From the NCBI GenBank assembly GCA_028288485.1, contig JAQBNO010000120.1, positions 1 to 64,000 of the forward strand: a DNA stretch of 64,000 nt. Direction: 5' to 3'. Shown piece by piece: positions 43,603-53,581 of this stretch. The notes beneath the pieces were generated by a model. That model had not been told where the DNA came from. It was given only the letters and a program-made list of their open reading frames with translations, and did no database searches. The position numbers and the translations under genes are program-made. The stretch comes from Segetibacter sp. (GTDB lineage Bacteria; Bacteroidota; Bacteroidia; Chitinophagales; Chitinophagaceae). Every line of letters begins with the position of its first letter. Positions within the stretch are counted from its first letter, which is position 1.

Positions 43603-44976
43603 CTAAAAAGCTTTCTCATCTCCCTTAATAGTTTTATAAAGAGTCAGCAAAATTATTCTTAAATCCAACCACATGCTCCAGTTTTCCATATACCAGATAT
43701 CATATTCAATACGGCCTCTCAAATCCTTTTTATTTCTGATTTCGCCCCGATACCCATTAATTTGTGCCCAGCCAGTTACTCCTGGCTTTATATAATGCCT
43801 AATCATATAATGATTCAACATCTGCGAATACTCCGCAGTATGCTTCAACATATGGGGACGAGGGCCTACTATTGACATTTCACCTCTAAAAACATTTATG
43901 AACTGGGGGAACTCGTCGAGGTTGGTTTTACGGAGAAATTTACCTAAGCGGGTAAACCTGTCATCATCGCGGGTTACCTGCTTTGCATTAGCATCATTAT
44001 TTACTCGTAAACTGCGGAACTTGTAACATAGGAAGCTACGGTTATTTTTACCCGAACGTAATTGGGTAAAAAAAACAGGTCCCCTGGAATCTAATTTGAT
44101 AAGGATTGCTATAAGAGGGACTAGCCACGACAGAATAAAGAATATCATGATAAGGCTGAAAGCAATATCAAAACTTCTCTTTTTAATCTGGCTGTCAAGG
44201 TTTTCAAGTGGTTCTGTGCGTAGGGAAAGAATAGGAATATTGCGGGCAAAATCTATATGGACCTTCCTGTTAATAAACATACGGAAGTCAGGAACAAATT
44301 TAAACCGGATAAAATTGGTTTCAGCAAGCTGGGCCAGTTCATAAATATGCAGGTTTCTTTCGGGGGATACAGTGGAGTATATCTCTGAAATATTATTGTC
44401 AATAGCATACTGTACACTTCCGCCTATTTTACCCAGAACGGGTAGATTTGGAACTTCTGAAATAGTCTCTTCGTCGTCGAAATAGCCAATAATAGTTAAA
44501 GTCCTGTTGTAGCTGATATTTTCCACCAGTTTTTTCCCTAACTCGTTGTATCCTATTATAATAGCTTTTTTATTTAGCGGGTATTGCTTGCGTAAGTAAT
44601 AAGCAGCACCAACATATAAAGTCCTGCTGATTAAGATTGTAGTACCAAAACCAATAAATATTAGAATAACAAATAACCTGGAGTAAGTAAAATTGAGGAG
44701 GAAGATAGCAAGCAGTGATACGCCAAAAAAAAGAAAGAAGGAAATTACCGAACGTCTGAAAAAATTATCATTACTATGATGCTTACCGATGTAGAGGGCG
44801 GTCATGTAAGCACATAATATCCAGGCCGCATTGTTAATTAAAAAAAGTAAAATGTATTCCCGGGAACCGGGCACATTTTGCATAATCAACATTAAGACAA
44901 AATGTACCATGTTAAGGCATAGTAAGTCAAAAACAGCGAACGAAAACCGGAAAAGGTTACTTGAGCGGCTATTCAT
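43603..44976 (-). CDS. Undecaprenyl-phosphate sugar phosphotransferase (priming enzyme, WcaJ/WbaP type)
   Basis: 457 residues. Four N-terminal membrane helices precede a CoA-binding-like cytoplasmic domain (IIGYNELGKKLVENI near 140). A fifth hydrophobic segment near 280 leads into the catalytic domain: GPVFFTQLRSGKNNRSFLCYKFRSLRVN, GKFLRKTNLDEFPQFINVFRGEMSIVGPRPH and PGVTGWAQINGYRG. It moves sugar-1-phosphate onto undecaprenyl phosphate to start repeat-unit assembly at the inner membrane. Confidence 0.93.
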   Translation of the reverse strand: MNSRSSNLFRFSFAVFDLLCLNMVHFVLMLIMQNVPGSREYILLFLINNAAWILCAYMTALYIGKHHSNDNFFRRSVISFFLFFGVSLLAIFLLNFTYSRLFVILIFIGFGTTILISRTLYVGAAYYLRKQYPLNKKAIIIGYNELGKKLVENISYNRTLTIIGYFDDEETISEVPNLPVLGKIGGSVQYAIDNNISEIYSTVSPERNLHIYELAQLAETNFIRFKFVPDFRMFINRKVHIDFARNIPILSLRTEPLENLDSQIKKRSFDIAFSLIMIFFILSWLVPLIAILIKLDSRGPVFFTQLRSGKNNRSFLCYKFRSLRVNNDANAKQVTRDDDRFTRLGKFLRKTNLDEFPQFINVFRGEMSIVGPRPHMLKHTAEYSQMLNHYMIRHYIKPGVTGWAQINGYRGEIRNKKDLRGRIEYDIWYMENWSMWLDLRIILLTLYKTIKGDEKAF

Positions 44977-45176
44977 AATCAAATGTAACTATACGAACTA
45001 AATGAAGACAATGGTAACTAATGGTAAGCTGTTACATCTCTTCTTATAAATTTTTACTTGCATTTTTTTTGTAAAAACATCAGTGTAAAAAAATTAAATT
45101 AATTGTTGTTAAAGAATAAGTTTTATTTGGGCAATAACTGACTAATAAAAAATAAACAATAATACATTAAAATCTA

Positions 45177-46034
45177 TCATTTTAATCCCAGTAGATACTC
45201 TCCATACCCACTTTTCTTGTATTTTTCTGCGATCTTATTCAATCCCTGGCGGCTTAAAAAGCCCATGCGGTAAGAGACCTCTTCTATACAACCAATCTTC
45301 TGCCCCTGCCTTTTTTCAATCACTCTTACAAACTCTGAAGCATCACTAAGAGAATCAAAAGTACCAGTATCTAGCCAGGCAGTGCCTCGATCCATTACAC
45401 CAACTTTCAGTTTCCCATTTTCTAAATATACCCTGTTAACATCTGTAATTTCATATTCACCTCTTAACGAAGGCTGAATATTTTTGGCAATATCAACGAC
45501 CGAATTATCGTAAAAATACAAACCAGGAACCGCATAATTAGACTTTGGCGCAACCGGTTTTTCTTCGATACTTATTGCTTTAAAATCTTCATCAAATTCC
45601 ACTACTCCATATCTTTCCGGGTCGGCTACTTCGTAAGCAAATACAGCAGCTCCTTCTACGTCATTAAAGGACCGAACCAGTTTGCTAAATCCGCTTCCGT
45701 AAAATATATTATCACCAAGTATTAATGCAACTTTATCATTTCCAATAAATTTTTCCCCGATAACAAAGGCCTGCGCCAGACCGTTTGGAACGTCCTGTGT
45801 AGCATAAGAAAAATGGCAGCCGATATCATTGCCATCACCCAATAACCTTTTAAACTGCTGAGAGTCGTCGGGCGTAGTAATTATTAATATTTCCCGGATA
45901 CCGGCAAGCAATAAAACAGAAATTGGATAATAAATCATCGGCTTATCATAAACCGGCATTAGTTGTTTACTAACTGCCTGTGTTATTGGATATAACCGGG
46001 TACCTGACCCTCCCGCCAATATAATTCCCTTCAT
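45177..46034 (-). CDS. rfbA: Glucose-1-phosphate thymidylyltransferase
   Basis: 285 residues. [18 protein letters not shown] is the nucleotide-binding start, followed by [18 protein letters not shown] and [24 protein letters not shown] is the C-terminal signature. It makes dTDP-glucose and is third in the rfbB-rfbC-rfbA order on this strand. Confidence 0.96.
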   Translation of the reverse strand: MKGIILAGGSGTRLYPITQAVSKQLMPVYDKPMIYYPISVLLLAGIREILIITTPDDSQQFKRLLGDGNDIGCHFSYATQDVPNGLAQAFVIGEKFIGNDKVALILGDNIFYGSGFSKLVRSFNDVEGAAVFAYEVADPERYGVVEFDEDFKAISIEEKPVAPKSNYAVPGLYFYDNSVVDIAKNIQPSLRGEYEITDVNRVYLENGKLKVGVMDRGTAWLDTGTFDSLSDASEFVRVIEKRQGQKIGCIEEVSYRMGFLSRQGLNKIAEKYKKSGYGEYLLGLK

Positions 46035-46080
46035 TTTAATCCTAGATTTTAAGAAACTGGACCCTTTTATACTATTAATA

Positions 46081-46638
46081 CTATACTATATCAGCATCAG
46101 CGAAAGATTGCAAAAGTGGTAATTGCTGGTCTTTGGTTGAAATAATCAATTCCTGGTCGCTCATCTTCCAATTAATATTAATTGTTGGATCGTTATAGAT
46201 TATTCCTCTTTCTGCATCTTTATTATAATAATTATCGCATTTATAGAAAAAATCAGCAATTTCACTTAATACTAAAAATCCGTGTGCAAAGCCTTTAGGA
46301 ACAAATAACTGAGTTGCTGAAGTTTCTGATAAAACTACTGAATAGTATTTTCCAAATGTAGGAGAGTTGCGCCTGATATCAACTGCCAGATCTAATACTT
46401 CCCCCCTTAAAACCCTAACGAGCTTGGCTTGTGCAAATTCACCTTTTTGAAAGTGTAAGCCCCTTAATACACCTCTTACTGACCGTGACTGGTTATCCTG
46501 AACAAAAGTTGTATTAATACCAGTTTGCTGGTAAAAACTTTTAGCATTGAAACTTTCAAAAAAATACCCTCTCTCGTCTTGAAAAACTGAGTTATGAATT
46601 AAAAAACAACCTTTTAATGGGGTTTCCTCTACTTGCAT
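46081..46638 (-). CDS. rfbC: dTDP-4-dehydrorhamnose 3,5-epimerase
   Basis: 185 residues. [20 protein letters not shown] holds the catalytic His, and [24 protein letters not shown] and [14 protein letters not shown] complete the cupin fold. It starts 3 bp after the rfbB stop. Its presence points to a rhamnose-type product, although the final reductase rfbD is not in the window. Confidence 0.95.
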   Translation of the reverse strand: MQVEETPLKGCFLIHNSVFQDERGYFFESFNAKSFYQQTGINTTFVQDNQSRSVRGVLRGLHFQKGEFAQAKLVRVLRGEVLDLAVDIRRNSPTFGKYYSVVLSETSATQLFVPKGFAHGFLVLSEIADFFYKCDNYYNKDAERGIIYNDPTININWKMSDQELIISTKDQQLPLLQSFADADIV

Positions 46639-46641
46639 AAA

Positions 46642-47694
46642 TTACCGGTTATGATACATTTTATTATAGTATTGTTGATAGTCGCCCGAAGTTATATTGT
46701 TTAGCCATTTCTTATTATTTAAATACCAATCTATCGTTTCACTCAACCCTTCTTCGAAGGTAACAGAAGGCTCCCATCCTAACTCTTTATTTATTTTTGT
46801 TGCATCAATAGCATACCTTCTGTCGTGGCCAGGGCGATCTTTAACATAAGTAATTAAATTGTCACTTGTTCCCGCAGGGTTACCTAATTTTTCATCCATT
46901 TGCTTACAGAGTAATTTTACCAGGTCTATGTTTCGCCATTCGTTGAAGCCGCCAATATTATACGTTCCACCTGGTTTACCCTTGTGAAAAACGACTTCTA
47001 TTGCCCTTGCGTGATCTTTTACAAACAGCCAATCACGGGTATACAACCCGTCGCCATAGACCGGCAAAGGCTTTTTCTCGATGATATTATTAATAAATAA
47101 AGGGATCAGCTTTTCAGGAAAATGATATGGGCCGTAATTATTTGAACAATTTGTAATCACAAAAGGGAGATCGTAGGTTTCTCCGTAAGCCCTTACAAAA
47201 TGGTCGCTTGACGCTTTGCTCGCAGAATAAGGAGAATTAGGGTGGTAAGGTGTTTCTTCAGTAAAAAAACCGGTGGCACCCAGTGCACCGTACACTTCAT
47301 CCGTCGAAACGTGGTACAACAAATGTTTTGACAGGTCTTCTTTCCAATGCTTTTTTGCCGCATTGAGTAAATTAACGGTTCCAACAATATTTGTATAAAC
47401 AAAGTCGAGAGGTGCTTCAATTGATCGGTCAACATGCGACTCTGCAGCAAGGTGTATCACATCGGTGATGCCGTGCTCCAAAAAAACGCGATCTAATTCC
47501 GGCACATCTAAAAGATTAACTTTCTCAAACGCATAATTAGGAGATTTATCTATGTCGGAAAGATTTTCGAGGTTACCGGCATATGTCAGCACATCTAAGT
47601 TTATTATTTTATACGACGGAAATTTCGTCACAAATAGCCTTACAACATGGGAACCAATAAAACCAGCTCCGCCGGTGATTAAAATGCTTTTCAT
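46642..47694 (-). CDS. rfbB: dTDP-glucose 4,6-dehydratase
   Basis: 350 residues. [30 protein letters not shown] and [12 protein letters not shown] precede the [15 protein letters not shown] catalytic block, with [17 protein letters not shown] later. It forms dTDP-4-keto-6-deoxyglucose. A decayed partial copy of codons ~27-126 lies 750 bp upstream (48448-48736). Confidence 0.97.
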   Translation of the reverse strand: MKSILITGGAGFIGSHVVRLFVTKFPSYKIINLDVLTYAGNLENLSDIDKSPNYAFEKVNLLDVPELDRVFLEHGITDVIHLAAESHVDRSIEAPLDFVYTNIVGTVNLLNAAKKHWKEDLSKHLLYHVSTDEVYGALGATGFFTEETPYHPNSPYSASKASSDHFVRAYGETYDLPFVITNCSNNYGPYHFPEKLIPLFINNIIEKKPLPVYGDGLYTRDWLFVKDHARAIEVVFHKGKPGGTYNIGGFNEWRNIDLVKLLCKQMDEKLGNPAGTSDNLITYVKDRPGHDRRYAIDATKINKELGWEPSVTFEEGLSETIDWYLNNKKWLNNITSGDYQQYYNKMYHNR

Positions 47695-48052
47695 CTAGTT
47701 TAATTATTCAGGAGTAAATCCGCGGACAAAAGTAGGGCTTATTTTTTTTAAAAATTTATAATCGCAGTCAATGAAATGTTTGCAAAGACAGTTCAATACT
47801 TGAAACAAATAACGCACTCGATACAATACTACCCTAATTATAATTTTTAATTCCCAAACGAAACTTTTACACAATTATTGTCTAATAATGGGAATTATGT
47901 GTGTGTGTGTGTCAAAACCAGCAACTTCCGTTACTAATTACATTTTTTATATTTTAAAAAGTTTAAATCCTGTTTATTTAGTAAAAGCCACTCGCAAATT
48001 TACTGCCATTTAAATTTTTTGTTTAAGTTTACCCACCCTATAAACGCTAACC
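47695..48052. other. Divergent intergenic region with a TG microsatellite
   Basis: It separates rfbB (minus) from a small plus-strand gene and must hold promoters for both. The only striking element is a short (TG)n run near 47899-47914. No further gene or repeat is seen. Confidence 0.4.
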
Positions 48053-48271
48053 ATGTCAAAACTACTTTTACTCCTAGCACTTATTATTTTTACTTCTTAT
48101 ATCCCTCGCGTAGCTTCATTTAAAGAGATGTCGGTTGTAACGCAAGTCGATACGATTGAAAACGGATTAGTTCGTGTTTACTTTACACCTATCACGCGAA
48201 GAGTTCCATTAAAGGCAGGCGACATACACGTAGGTGATACAATTCGTGGACTAATATTAGCAAAGCCGTGA
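48053..48271 (+). CDS. Small putative secreted protein
   Basis: 72 residues. A hydrophobic N-terminus (LLLLLALIIFTSYI) looks like a signal peptide, and the rest is a short beta-rich stretch (SVVTQVDTIENGLVRVYFTP). Not recognised. Its TGA overlaps a GTG start of a second small gene (GTGA). Both lie on the strand opposite to the polysaccharide genes. Confidence 0.45.
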   Translation: MSKLLLLLALIIFTSYIPRVASFKEMSVVTQVDTIENGLVRVYFTPITRRVPLKAGDIHVGDTIRGLILAKP

Positions 48272-48432
48272 AGCCATATAAAGATCCAGGTATAATTGTT
48301 AAACTGCTGGGTTACTCATCAGTAATAATTGTATGGGTGATTGAAAACCTTGTATATCTAATTCGATTCCGCAGTAATAAAGCATTCCCTCAAAAAGTGA
48401 TTGATAATGAAAAGCATTGGTGGGAGGAATAA
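48268..48432 (+). CDS. Small putative membrane protein, coupled to the preceding gene
   Basis: 54 codons, starting with GTG overlapping the upstream stop (GTGA). It begins VKPYKDPGIIVKLLGYSS, then one membrane segment VIIVWVIENLVYLIRF and a charged end KHWWEE. Too short for most gene finders. The overlap and the amphipathic single-helix layout support it moderately. Function unknown. Confidence 0.4.
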   Translation: MKPYKDPGIIVKLLGYSSVIIVWVIENLVYLIRFRSNKAFPQKVIDNEKHWWEE

Positions 48433-48447
48433 ATCTTTAGGTCTCCA

Positions 48448-48736
48448 GAACAAATGTTTTAATGGTCCTCTTTCCAATTCTTTTTTGCCCAGTCGATAAA
48501 TTAAAGGTTCCAAAAATATTTGTATAAACACAGTCAAGAGGGGCTTCAATTTATGGTCGACATTCAACTCTGCAGCGAGACGTATTGTGTCGGTGCTGCC
48601 GTGTTCTGCGAAACCTGACCTAATTCCGGTACACCTAAAACATTTACTTTGTCACCTGCGTAATTAAAAGACTTATCTTATCAGAATGGTTTTCAGCAAT
48701 ACCCGTATAGGTTAGCACAGCTCAGTTTATTATTTA
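48448..48736 (-). pseudogene. Decayed partial duplicate of rfbB
   Basis: It aligns along its whole length with rfbB nucleotides 47318-47612 (codons ~27-126), including shared words such as ATATTTGTATAAACA, GCTTCAATT, CTCTGCAGC and CTAATTCCGG. Identity by eye is roughly 75%, with many substitutions and small indels and no open frame. It abuts the 3' end of the next glycosyltransferase gene. Confidence 0.75.
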
Positions 48737-48744
48737 ATGCAGAA

Positions 48745-49923
48745 TTATAAAAATTGTGAGAAACAATAAAGTAACCCGATACACAAAGCTCTGGCTTTAT
48801 TAACTTTCGTCTGAGTATATTTTTCAAGTACAAAACTTTTAATTTTTTCAACAAAAACGTTGTCATCAAATGACTCTGCATGCTTCCTTAAGAAATTTGG
48901 ATCAAAGGAAATAGTTTCAAATTCGCTAATCGCCTTTTTTAAGGCCACCACTGTTTGCTCATAAAAAAAAACTGCAGTTGCATTAGCAGAATTCGCAGTA
49001 AAAGGAATCATTGTATCCCTAATACCGCCTTTTCCAAAAGCAATTACCGGGCGACCGGAAGCATTAGCCTCTAAAGGAGCAATTCCATAATCCTCTAACT
49101 GCGGAAAAATAAATGCCTTGCATTTAGAATAAACCTCTGATAACTGAACAGCATCTAAATTGCTTAAGAAAGTTGTATTTTCTCCAGCCATTTCCTTCAA
49201 ATCTTTTTCCATTGAACCTTTTCCCACTACAATCAGCTTTTTATCCTTCATTTGATTGAAAGCTTCAACTACCAAATCGACTCGTTTATACGGTTCCAAC
49301 CTTGAAACAACTAAAAAATAGTCTCCGACTTCTTTAGATATATAAAAATTTTCGCATTTAACAGACGGGTTTATAACAGTTATTTTATTTTTTGGATGAT
49401 AAGCCAATTTAATACGTTCAACAACTTCTGAAGCATTTGCAATAAACCAGTCGGTTTTTTTAGCATATGCGTTATCAATCTTCTTCAAAATATTAATAAC
49501 AGTTCTATACATAAAACTCTTAATAACGTTGGCATTTTCTATTTCCAGGTAAGAGTTCGGTCTCCATACCAGTCGAAAGGGCGTATGGCAATAAGTTATA
49601 ATTAAAGCACCAGGATCAGTTTTTACATACTTAGAACAATGGGTAGTAGATTGTAAAATAACATCGTACCCTTTCAACGACAGCCGGCTCATAGACCAAA
49701 CACCGAAAGGAAAAAAAAACCTCTTAAGGTTTTTTTCGGTTTTAATAACTTTTCCAAAAAAACTGGTAACGATTTTGCAATCTTTGAATTGGGGGTACGT
49801 AGTTTCAGCATTGTAGCTGAGCGTGTAAATTGGCGCATCAGGAAAAGCATTATGAAAACTTAAGAGTACTTGTTCAGAACCACCTTTCCTTACTAATTCA
49901 TCATGCACCAACGCTATTTTCAT
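48745..49923 (-). CDS. Family-4 glycosyltransferase (WbaZ/mannosyltransferase-like)
   Basis: 392 residues. MKIALVHDELVRKGGSEQVLLSFHNAFPDAPIYTLSY is the start seen in WbaZ-type mannosyltransferases. FLVVSRLEPYKRVDLVVEAFN and FIFPQLEDYGIAPLEANASGRPVIAFGKGG (the E-x7-E donor site) form the C-terminal Rossmann half. The last ~17 residues (ARALCIGLLYCFSQFL) are hydrophobic and run up to the rfbB relic, so the native C-terminus may have been changed by that rearrangement. Confidence 0.9.
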   Translation of the reverse strand: MKIALVHDELVRKGGSEQVLLSFHNAFPDAPIYTLSYNAETTYPQFKDCKIVTSFFGKVIKTEKNLKRFFFPFGVWSMSRLSLKGYDVILQSTTHCSKYVKTDPGALIITYCHTPFRLVWRPNSYLEIENANVIKSFMYRTVINILKKIDNAYAKKTDWFIANASEVVERIKLAYHPKNKITVINPSVKCENFYISKEVGDYFLVVSRLEPYKRVDLVVEAFNQMKDKKLIVVGKGSMEKDLKEMAGENTTFLSNLDAVQLSEVYSKCKAFIFPQLEDYGIAPLEANASGRPVIAFGKGGIRDTMIPFTANSANATAVFFYEQTVVALKKAISEFETISFDPNFLRKHAESFDDNVFVEKIKSFVLEKYTQTKVNKARALCIGLLYCFSQFL

Positions 49924-49965
49924 ATTTTAATATTTAAACTACCCTTAAAAAGCTGTTTATACACC

Positions 49966-51087
49966 TTATTTCAAATATTCCTCAATGTGTACTAACTTTT
50001 GCCTTATTGCATCTTCCCATTTATATTTTTTGGACTGCTCTAAACCTTTTTTTATCAAATTCTCTTTAAGTCTAGAGTCATCTGTAACTTTCCATAATGC
50101 TTCACCAATCGCTACAGGATCACAAGGATTAAAATATAAAGCAGCATCTTCGTATACTTCAGTTAAACAGGCCGCATTTGATGAAATGACGGGGCACCCT
50201 GCAGCCATTGCTTCGAGCGGTGGAAAACCAAATCCCTCATAAATTGAGGGGAAAATAAAAACCGATGCCTGTTGATAAAGCAATGCCAAATCTTCATCCT
50301 GAACCCATCCGGTAAAGTTTACTTTGCCTTTATAAAAACTTTCTTGGAGCATTACATTTATTTCGTTGTCTCCAGTGATAAACCCGTCTCGTTTACCAAC
50401 GATTAAGAACTTAAAATGGCAATATTGGTTGCCTGCGCTATAAATAAACTCCTTAAACCCCAACAACGCCTTTTTTAAGTTTTTGTGCGGTTTCACGTTT
50501 CCAACAAATAAAAAATATGGACCATTTAACAAATATCTATCCAAGATTTCCTGCTTTTCAATTTCTAAATATTTTTTGCTGAACCGTTTATGGTCAACTC
50601 CGTTATATACCACTTTTATTTTATCCGGATCGCAGGATGAATACTTAATTATTTCAGTCTTAGAAAAATTGGAAACAGTAAAAATAAGGTTAGAATAATT
50701 TACAGCCCTATCAATCATTAATTTTGAATATACTTTCTGCTTAAAATTTAAAGAATTGTAAAATGCTAAATGGAATACATCATGTACCGTAACAATCTTT
50801 TTTGCGGAGAAATTTACTAATGGCACATTGTAATGCGGAGACCAAAATAATTCAGTGTTAAAAGTCTTAAAAGGAGCAGTAAGAAGTTCTTCTAAGGAAT
50901 AAATCTTCTTTTCGAATATAACAAATTGAAAAGCGTTGACATTTATGCTTTGCAAATACTCAATATCCTTTTCAAGGCACAACAGTTTTATCTGATACTT
51001 CTGTAGTAAGGGGTTTACCAGCAGATTTTGCAGGTAAACTCCGATTCCGGAACTTCGAACCATTCTTGCATCAATTGTCAGTCTCAT
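49966..51087 (-). CDS. Family-4 glycosyltransferase
   Basis: 373 residues from MRLTIDARMVRSSGIGVYLQNL; an ATG three codons earlier is possible. YFLFVGNVKPHKNLKKALLGFKEF and FIFPSIYEGFGFPPLEAMAAGCPVISSN are the GT4 donor-binding blocks with the E-x7-E pattern. It lies upstream of the WbaZ-like gene with a 42-bp gap, so the pair is probably co-transcribed. Confidence 0.92.
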   Translation of the reverse strand: MRLTIDARMVRSSGIGVYLQNLLVNPLLQKYQIKLLCLEKDIEYLQSINVNAFQFVIFEKKIYSLEELLTAPFKTFNTELFWSPHYNVPLVNFSAKKIVTVHDVFHLAFYNSLNFKQKVYSKLMIDRAVNYSNLIFTVSNFSKTEIIKYSSCDPDKIKVVYNGVDHKRFSKKYLEIEKQEILDRYLLNGPYFLFVGNVKPHKNLKKALLGFKEFIYSAGNQYCHFKFLIVGKRDGFITGDNEINVMLQESFYKGKVNFTGWVQDEDLALLYQQASVFIFPSIYEGFGFPPLEAMAAGCPVISSNAACLTEVYEDAALYFNPCDPVAIGEALWKVTDDSRLKENLIKKGLEQSKKYKWEDAIRQKLVHIEEYLK

Positions 51088-51358
51088 TGTAAGCATTATG
51101 GAAATAAAGGATGCGATCCTATTTTATCAACAACCGCTATTCCCGTTTTTTTGGAGGCATTATATCAAATGAGGGTACAAATGAAATCACGTCGCTAACT
51201 TCTTGTACGGCTTCTGCCTATTCCTACCTCATACCAATTTGCCTGTTGCCGTTTAAATAATGAACCAGGTGCAATTCCTATTTGCCTGTCATTCCACCAG
51301 GTTGATGGTATTGTTTTAACTTTCTAGACAGTTATATTAATGCTTACCTTCGTACAGT

Positions 51359-53209
51359 ATGCGTATTTCAAATTTATTAGCATTCTTCTTAATTTTAGCG
51401 ACCACCGTCTCTACTAAATTAGTTGACAATCTCTTGGCTGCAAACGGGACAATAAACTCGAGTGCAGCCTGGAACAGAATTAATACTGACTTTATTTTAA
51501 CCTTGGCTTCTAACATTGAAAACGCTGTTTTGAATAAAACTGATGTTGGAATATCTAATGTAGCTACTCCGGATTCGACAAATTTACAACATTCAAGCAA
51601 TTACAGTTTAGCTACTGATACGCAAATACAATCTGCCGTTGTGCTAACAGCTAACCGCAGCAATTCTGTCAACTATTACAGGAGCGGCAATTCTATTTAT
51701 GGCATAACTGACAAATACACCGGGGAACAAATATTGCTGAATAAAGCGTTCACCCTTGATGATGGAGCACCGATTACGGAGGACGACGTAGACAATGTTA
51801 TTTATTTTAAAGTCGAAAATGAATATTTCCGACGTGACTTTGACATTATAAATATTAAGTCGTTTGGTGTAAAAGGAGATGGATCTGACGAATCGGCTAT
51901 TTTAAATACCGTGTTTAATAAAGGTTATCCGAGTTATTTTATTCCAAAAGGCTTATATCGAAGTACAGGGATAACTATAATTAATCAATCTAATTTTAAT
52001 ATTACTGCTGAAGAAGGTGCTGTGTTTAAAAATATAGATGGTAATTCTGGAGAAAGTTTAGTATTCTCTAAATGCTCCAACTTTAAGTTAACCGGGCTGC
52101 AATTAATTGGTACTGGACAATATGGTGTTGGTTTGTTAAGTAAAGGCATCTTAATATCCAACAGCCAGAACTTTACTATAGAAAACTGTAAAGTATCGAA
52201 TTGTTCATTAAGAGGCATTGAAGCTAATTTTAGTTCAAACGGAACAATTAACAAAAATAAAATTGATAGCTGTCAACACGGGATAAGGTGGTGGGGCGGC
52301 GATGCTGCTAAAGATACTTCGTATGGGGTAAAGAATATTACAATTAAAGACAATAACGTTAAAAACGTAAACGGAGGTGGTATCTGGGGCAGCTGTGGTT
52401 ATGACGTTAATGTTATGAATAATATCGTTGAGAATTCCGGCGATGTGGGTATCGACTATGAACATACTTCTAAAGGCAACATCCGCAATAACAGGATCAA
52501 AAATGCTGCAAATGGTGGGATTTCATTTTTTTTCAATTCTTCAAATATCGTTGCTTCAGGTAATACCATTTTAAAAACAAATTCGAGGGGCTTAAAATAT
52601 GGCATCTGGTTTACAGGTAAGCCGGCCGGCGGTCTTAAACACCAAAATATCACTTTAACCAAAAATCTTATAAACGGGGAAACTGTTCATGGATTTATTG
52701 GTGTATATGCTGATCTAGGGGTACTTAGATATGCAAAGATAAATTCGAATGTTATCAAAGTCAATAATGCTGCAGTTATGCGATTTATAGATGCTGAAAA
52801 AGTTGATATAATAGCTAACAAATGTTACAAGGTTAGCGGTTCGGATGGCATAAGAATAGAAGGAGCCAGCGGTTGTAAAATAATCAACAACACTATTGAA
52901 ACTGGTTTAGATAATGCACGTTCTGTTTCTGATGCAACAGGGGGTATTATACTATTTGAAAGGAACGCCCGCTTCAAGGCTCAAAAAAATACTTTAAGTA
53001 ATAACCGTGTTAAAGGATTTTATGTGAGTATTTATGACCAATGTTGGATCTCACACGAAAGTTTCAATAAAATTTTAAATAATAAAGTTGACGGCTTAAT
53101 ATATAGAAATTCAGGTTCAGCAGGTAAATATAAAGGCGTTGTCAAGGGAAATAGAAGCATTCTAAACCCCTTGAAAAAGATAAAAATAGCACCAGCACCA
53201 CAGAGGTAG
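51359..53209 (+). CDS. Exported right-handed beta-helix (pectate-lyase-like) protein
   Basis: 616 residues. A hydrophobic N-terminus (LLAFFLILATTVS) suggests export. Near residue 165, IKSFGVKGDGSDESAILNTVFNKG is the opening of a pectate lyase 3-type domain. From ~200 to ~590 follow many short PbH1-like turns with N-rich ladders (KNITIKDNNVKNVNGGG, NVMNNIVENSGDVG, GNIRNNRIKNAANGG). It may modify or bind the exopolysaccharide, like tailspike-type lyases. It is encoded against the direction of the surrounding genes. Confidence 0.8.
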   Translation: MRISNLLAFFLILATTVSTKLVDNLLAANGTINSSAAWNRINTDFILTLASNIENAVLNKTDVGISNVATPDSTNLQHSSNYSLATDTQIQSAVVLTANRSNSVNYYRSGNSIYGITDKYTGEQILLNKAFTLDDGAPITEDDVDNVIYFKVENEYFRRDFDIINIKSFGVKGDGSDESAILNTVFNKGYPSYFIPKGLYRSTGITIINQSNFNITAEEGAVFKNIDGNSGESLVFSKCSNFKLTGLQLIGTGQYGVGLLSKGILISNSQNFTIENCKVSNCSLRGIEANFSSNGTINKNKIDSCQHGIRWWGGDAAKDTSYGVKNITIKDNNVKNVNGGGIWGSCGYDVNVMNNIVENSGDVGIDYEHTSKGNIRNNRIKNAANGGISFFFNSSNIVASGNTILKTNSRGLKYGIWFTGKPAGGLKHQNITLTKNLINGETVHGFIGVYADLGVLRYAKINSNVIKVNNAAVMRFIDAEKVDIIANKCYKVSGSDGIRIEGASGCKIINNTIETGLDNARSVSDATGGIILFERNARFKAQKNTLSNNRVKGFYVSIYDQCWISHESFNKILNNKVDGLIYRNSGSAGKYKGVVKGNRSILNPLKKIKIAPAPQR

Positions 53210-53581
53210 AACTCTAAACTCTTGCAAGATGAGATGTTTTTTTGATATTTCTAAATCCATTCTTTACGCCTCTCCTTTCACTTTTTCTATTCTCGAACCG
53301 TTAAATTAACATTCATATTAAACGCCCCCTGTCAAAACCGACTCTTATTATTTTTCGCTGGTATTATATGTTATAACATTCCATTTTACAACTGTTAATA
53401 GCAAGACTATCAGTACAGCGAGTGTGCAAACGATTCGAGTAGAACATTTTGTAAACCAAACCATTTCCACCGGGTTGAACGACCCCGAGGAGAAAGTACA
53501 GTCGTTAAATGCACTACAACATATTGCCCTATTGAACACTGAATTAGTTGCCAGGCACCGATTGAAAAGGAATAATCGGGG
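53210..53581. other. Convergent spacer, no confident gene
   Basis: It lies between the beta-helix gene and the minus-strand polymerase-like gene. A plus frame ending at 53612 (...EHFVNQTISTGLNDPEEK...) and a minus frame (53348-53539) both exist, but neither has a supported start or recognisable family. Confidence 0.35.

Noticed and set aside
47899-47914. TG dinucleotide run as a phase-variation tract
   Set aside because: Short, and not inside a gene or clearly between promoter elements; no support for switching.
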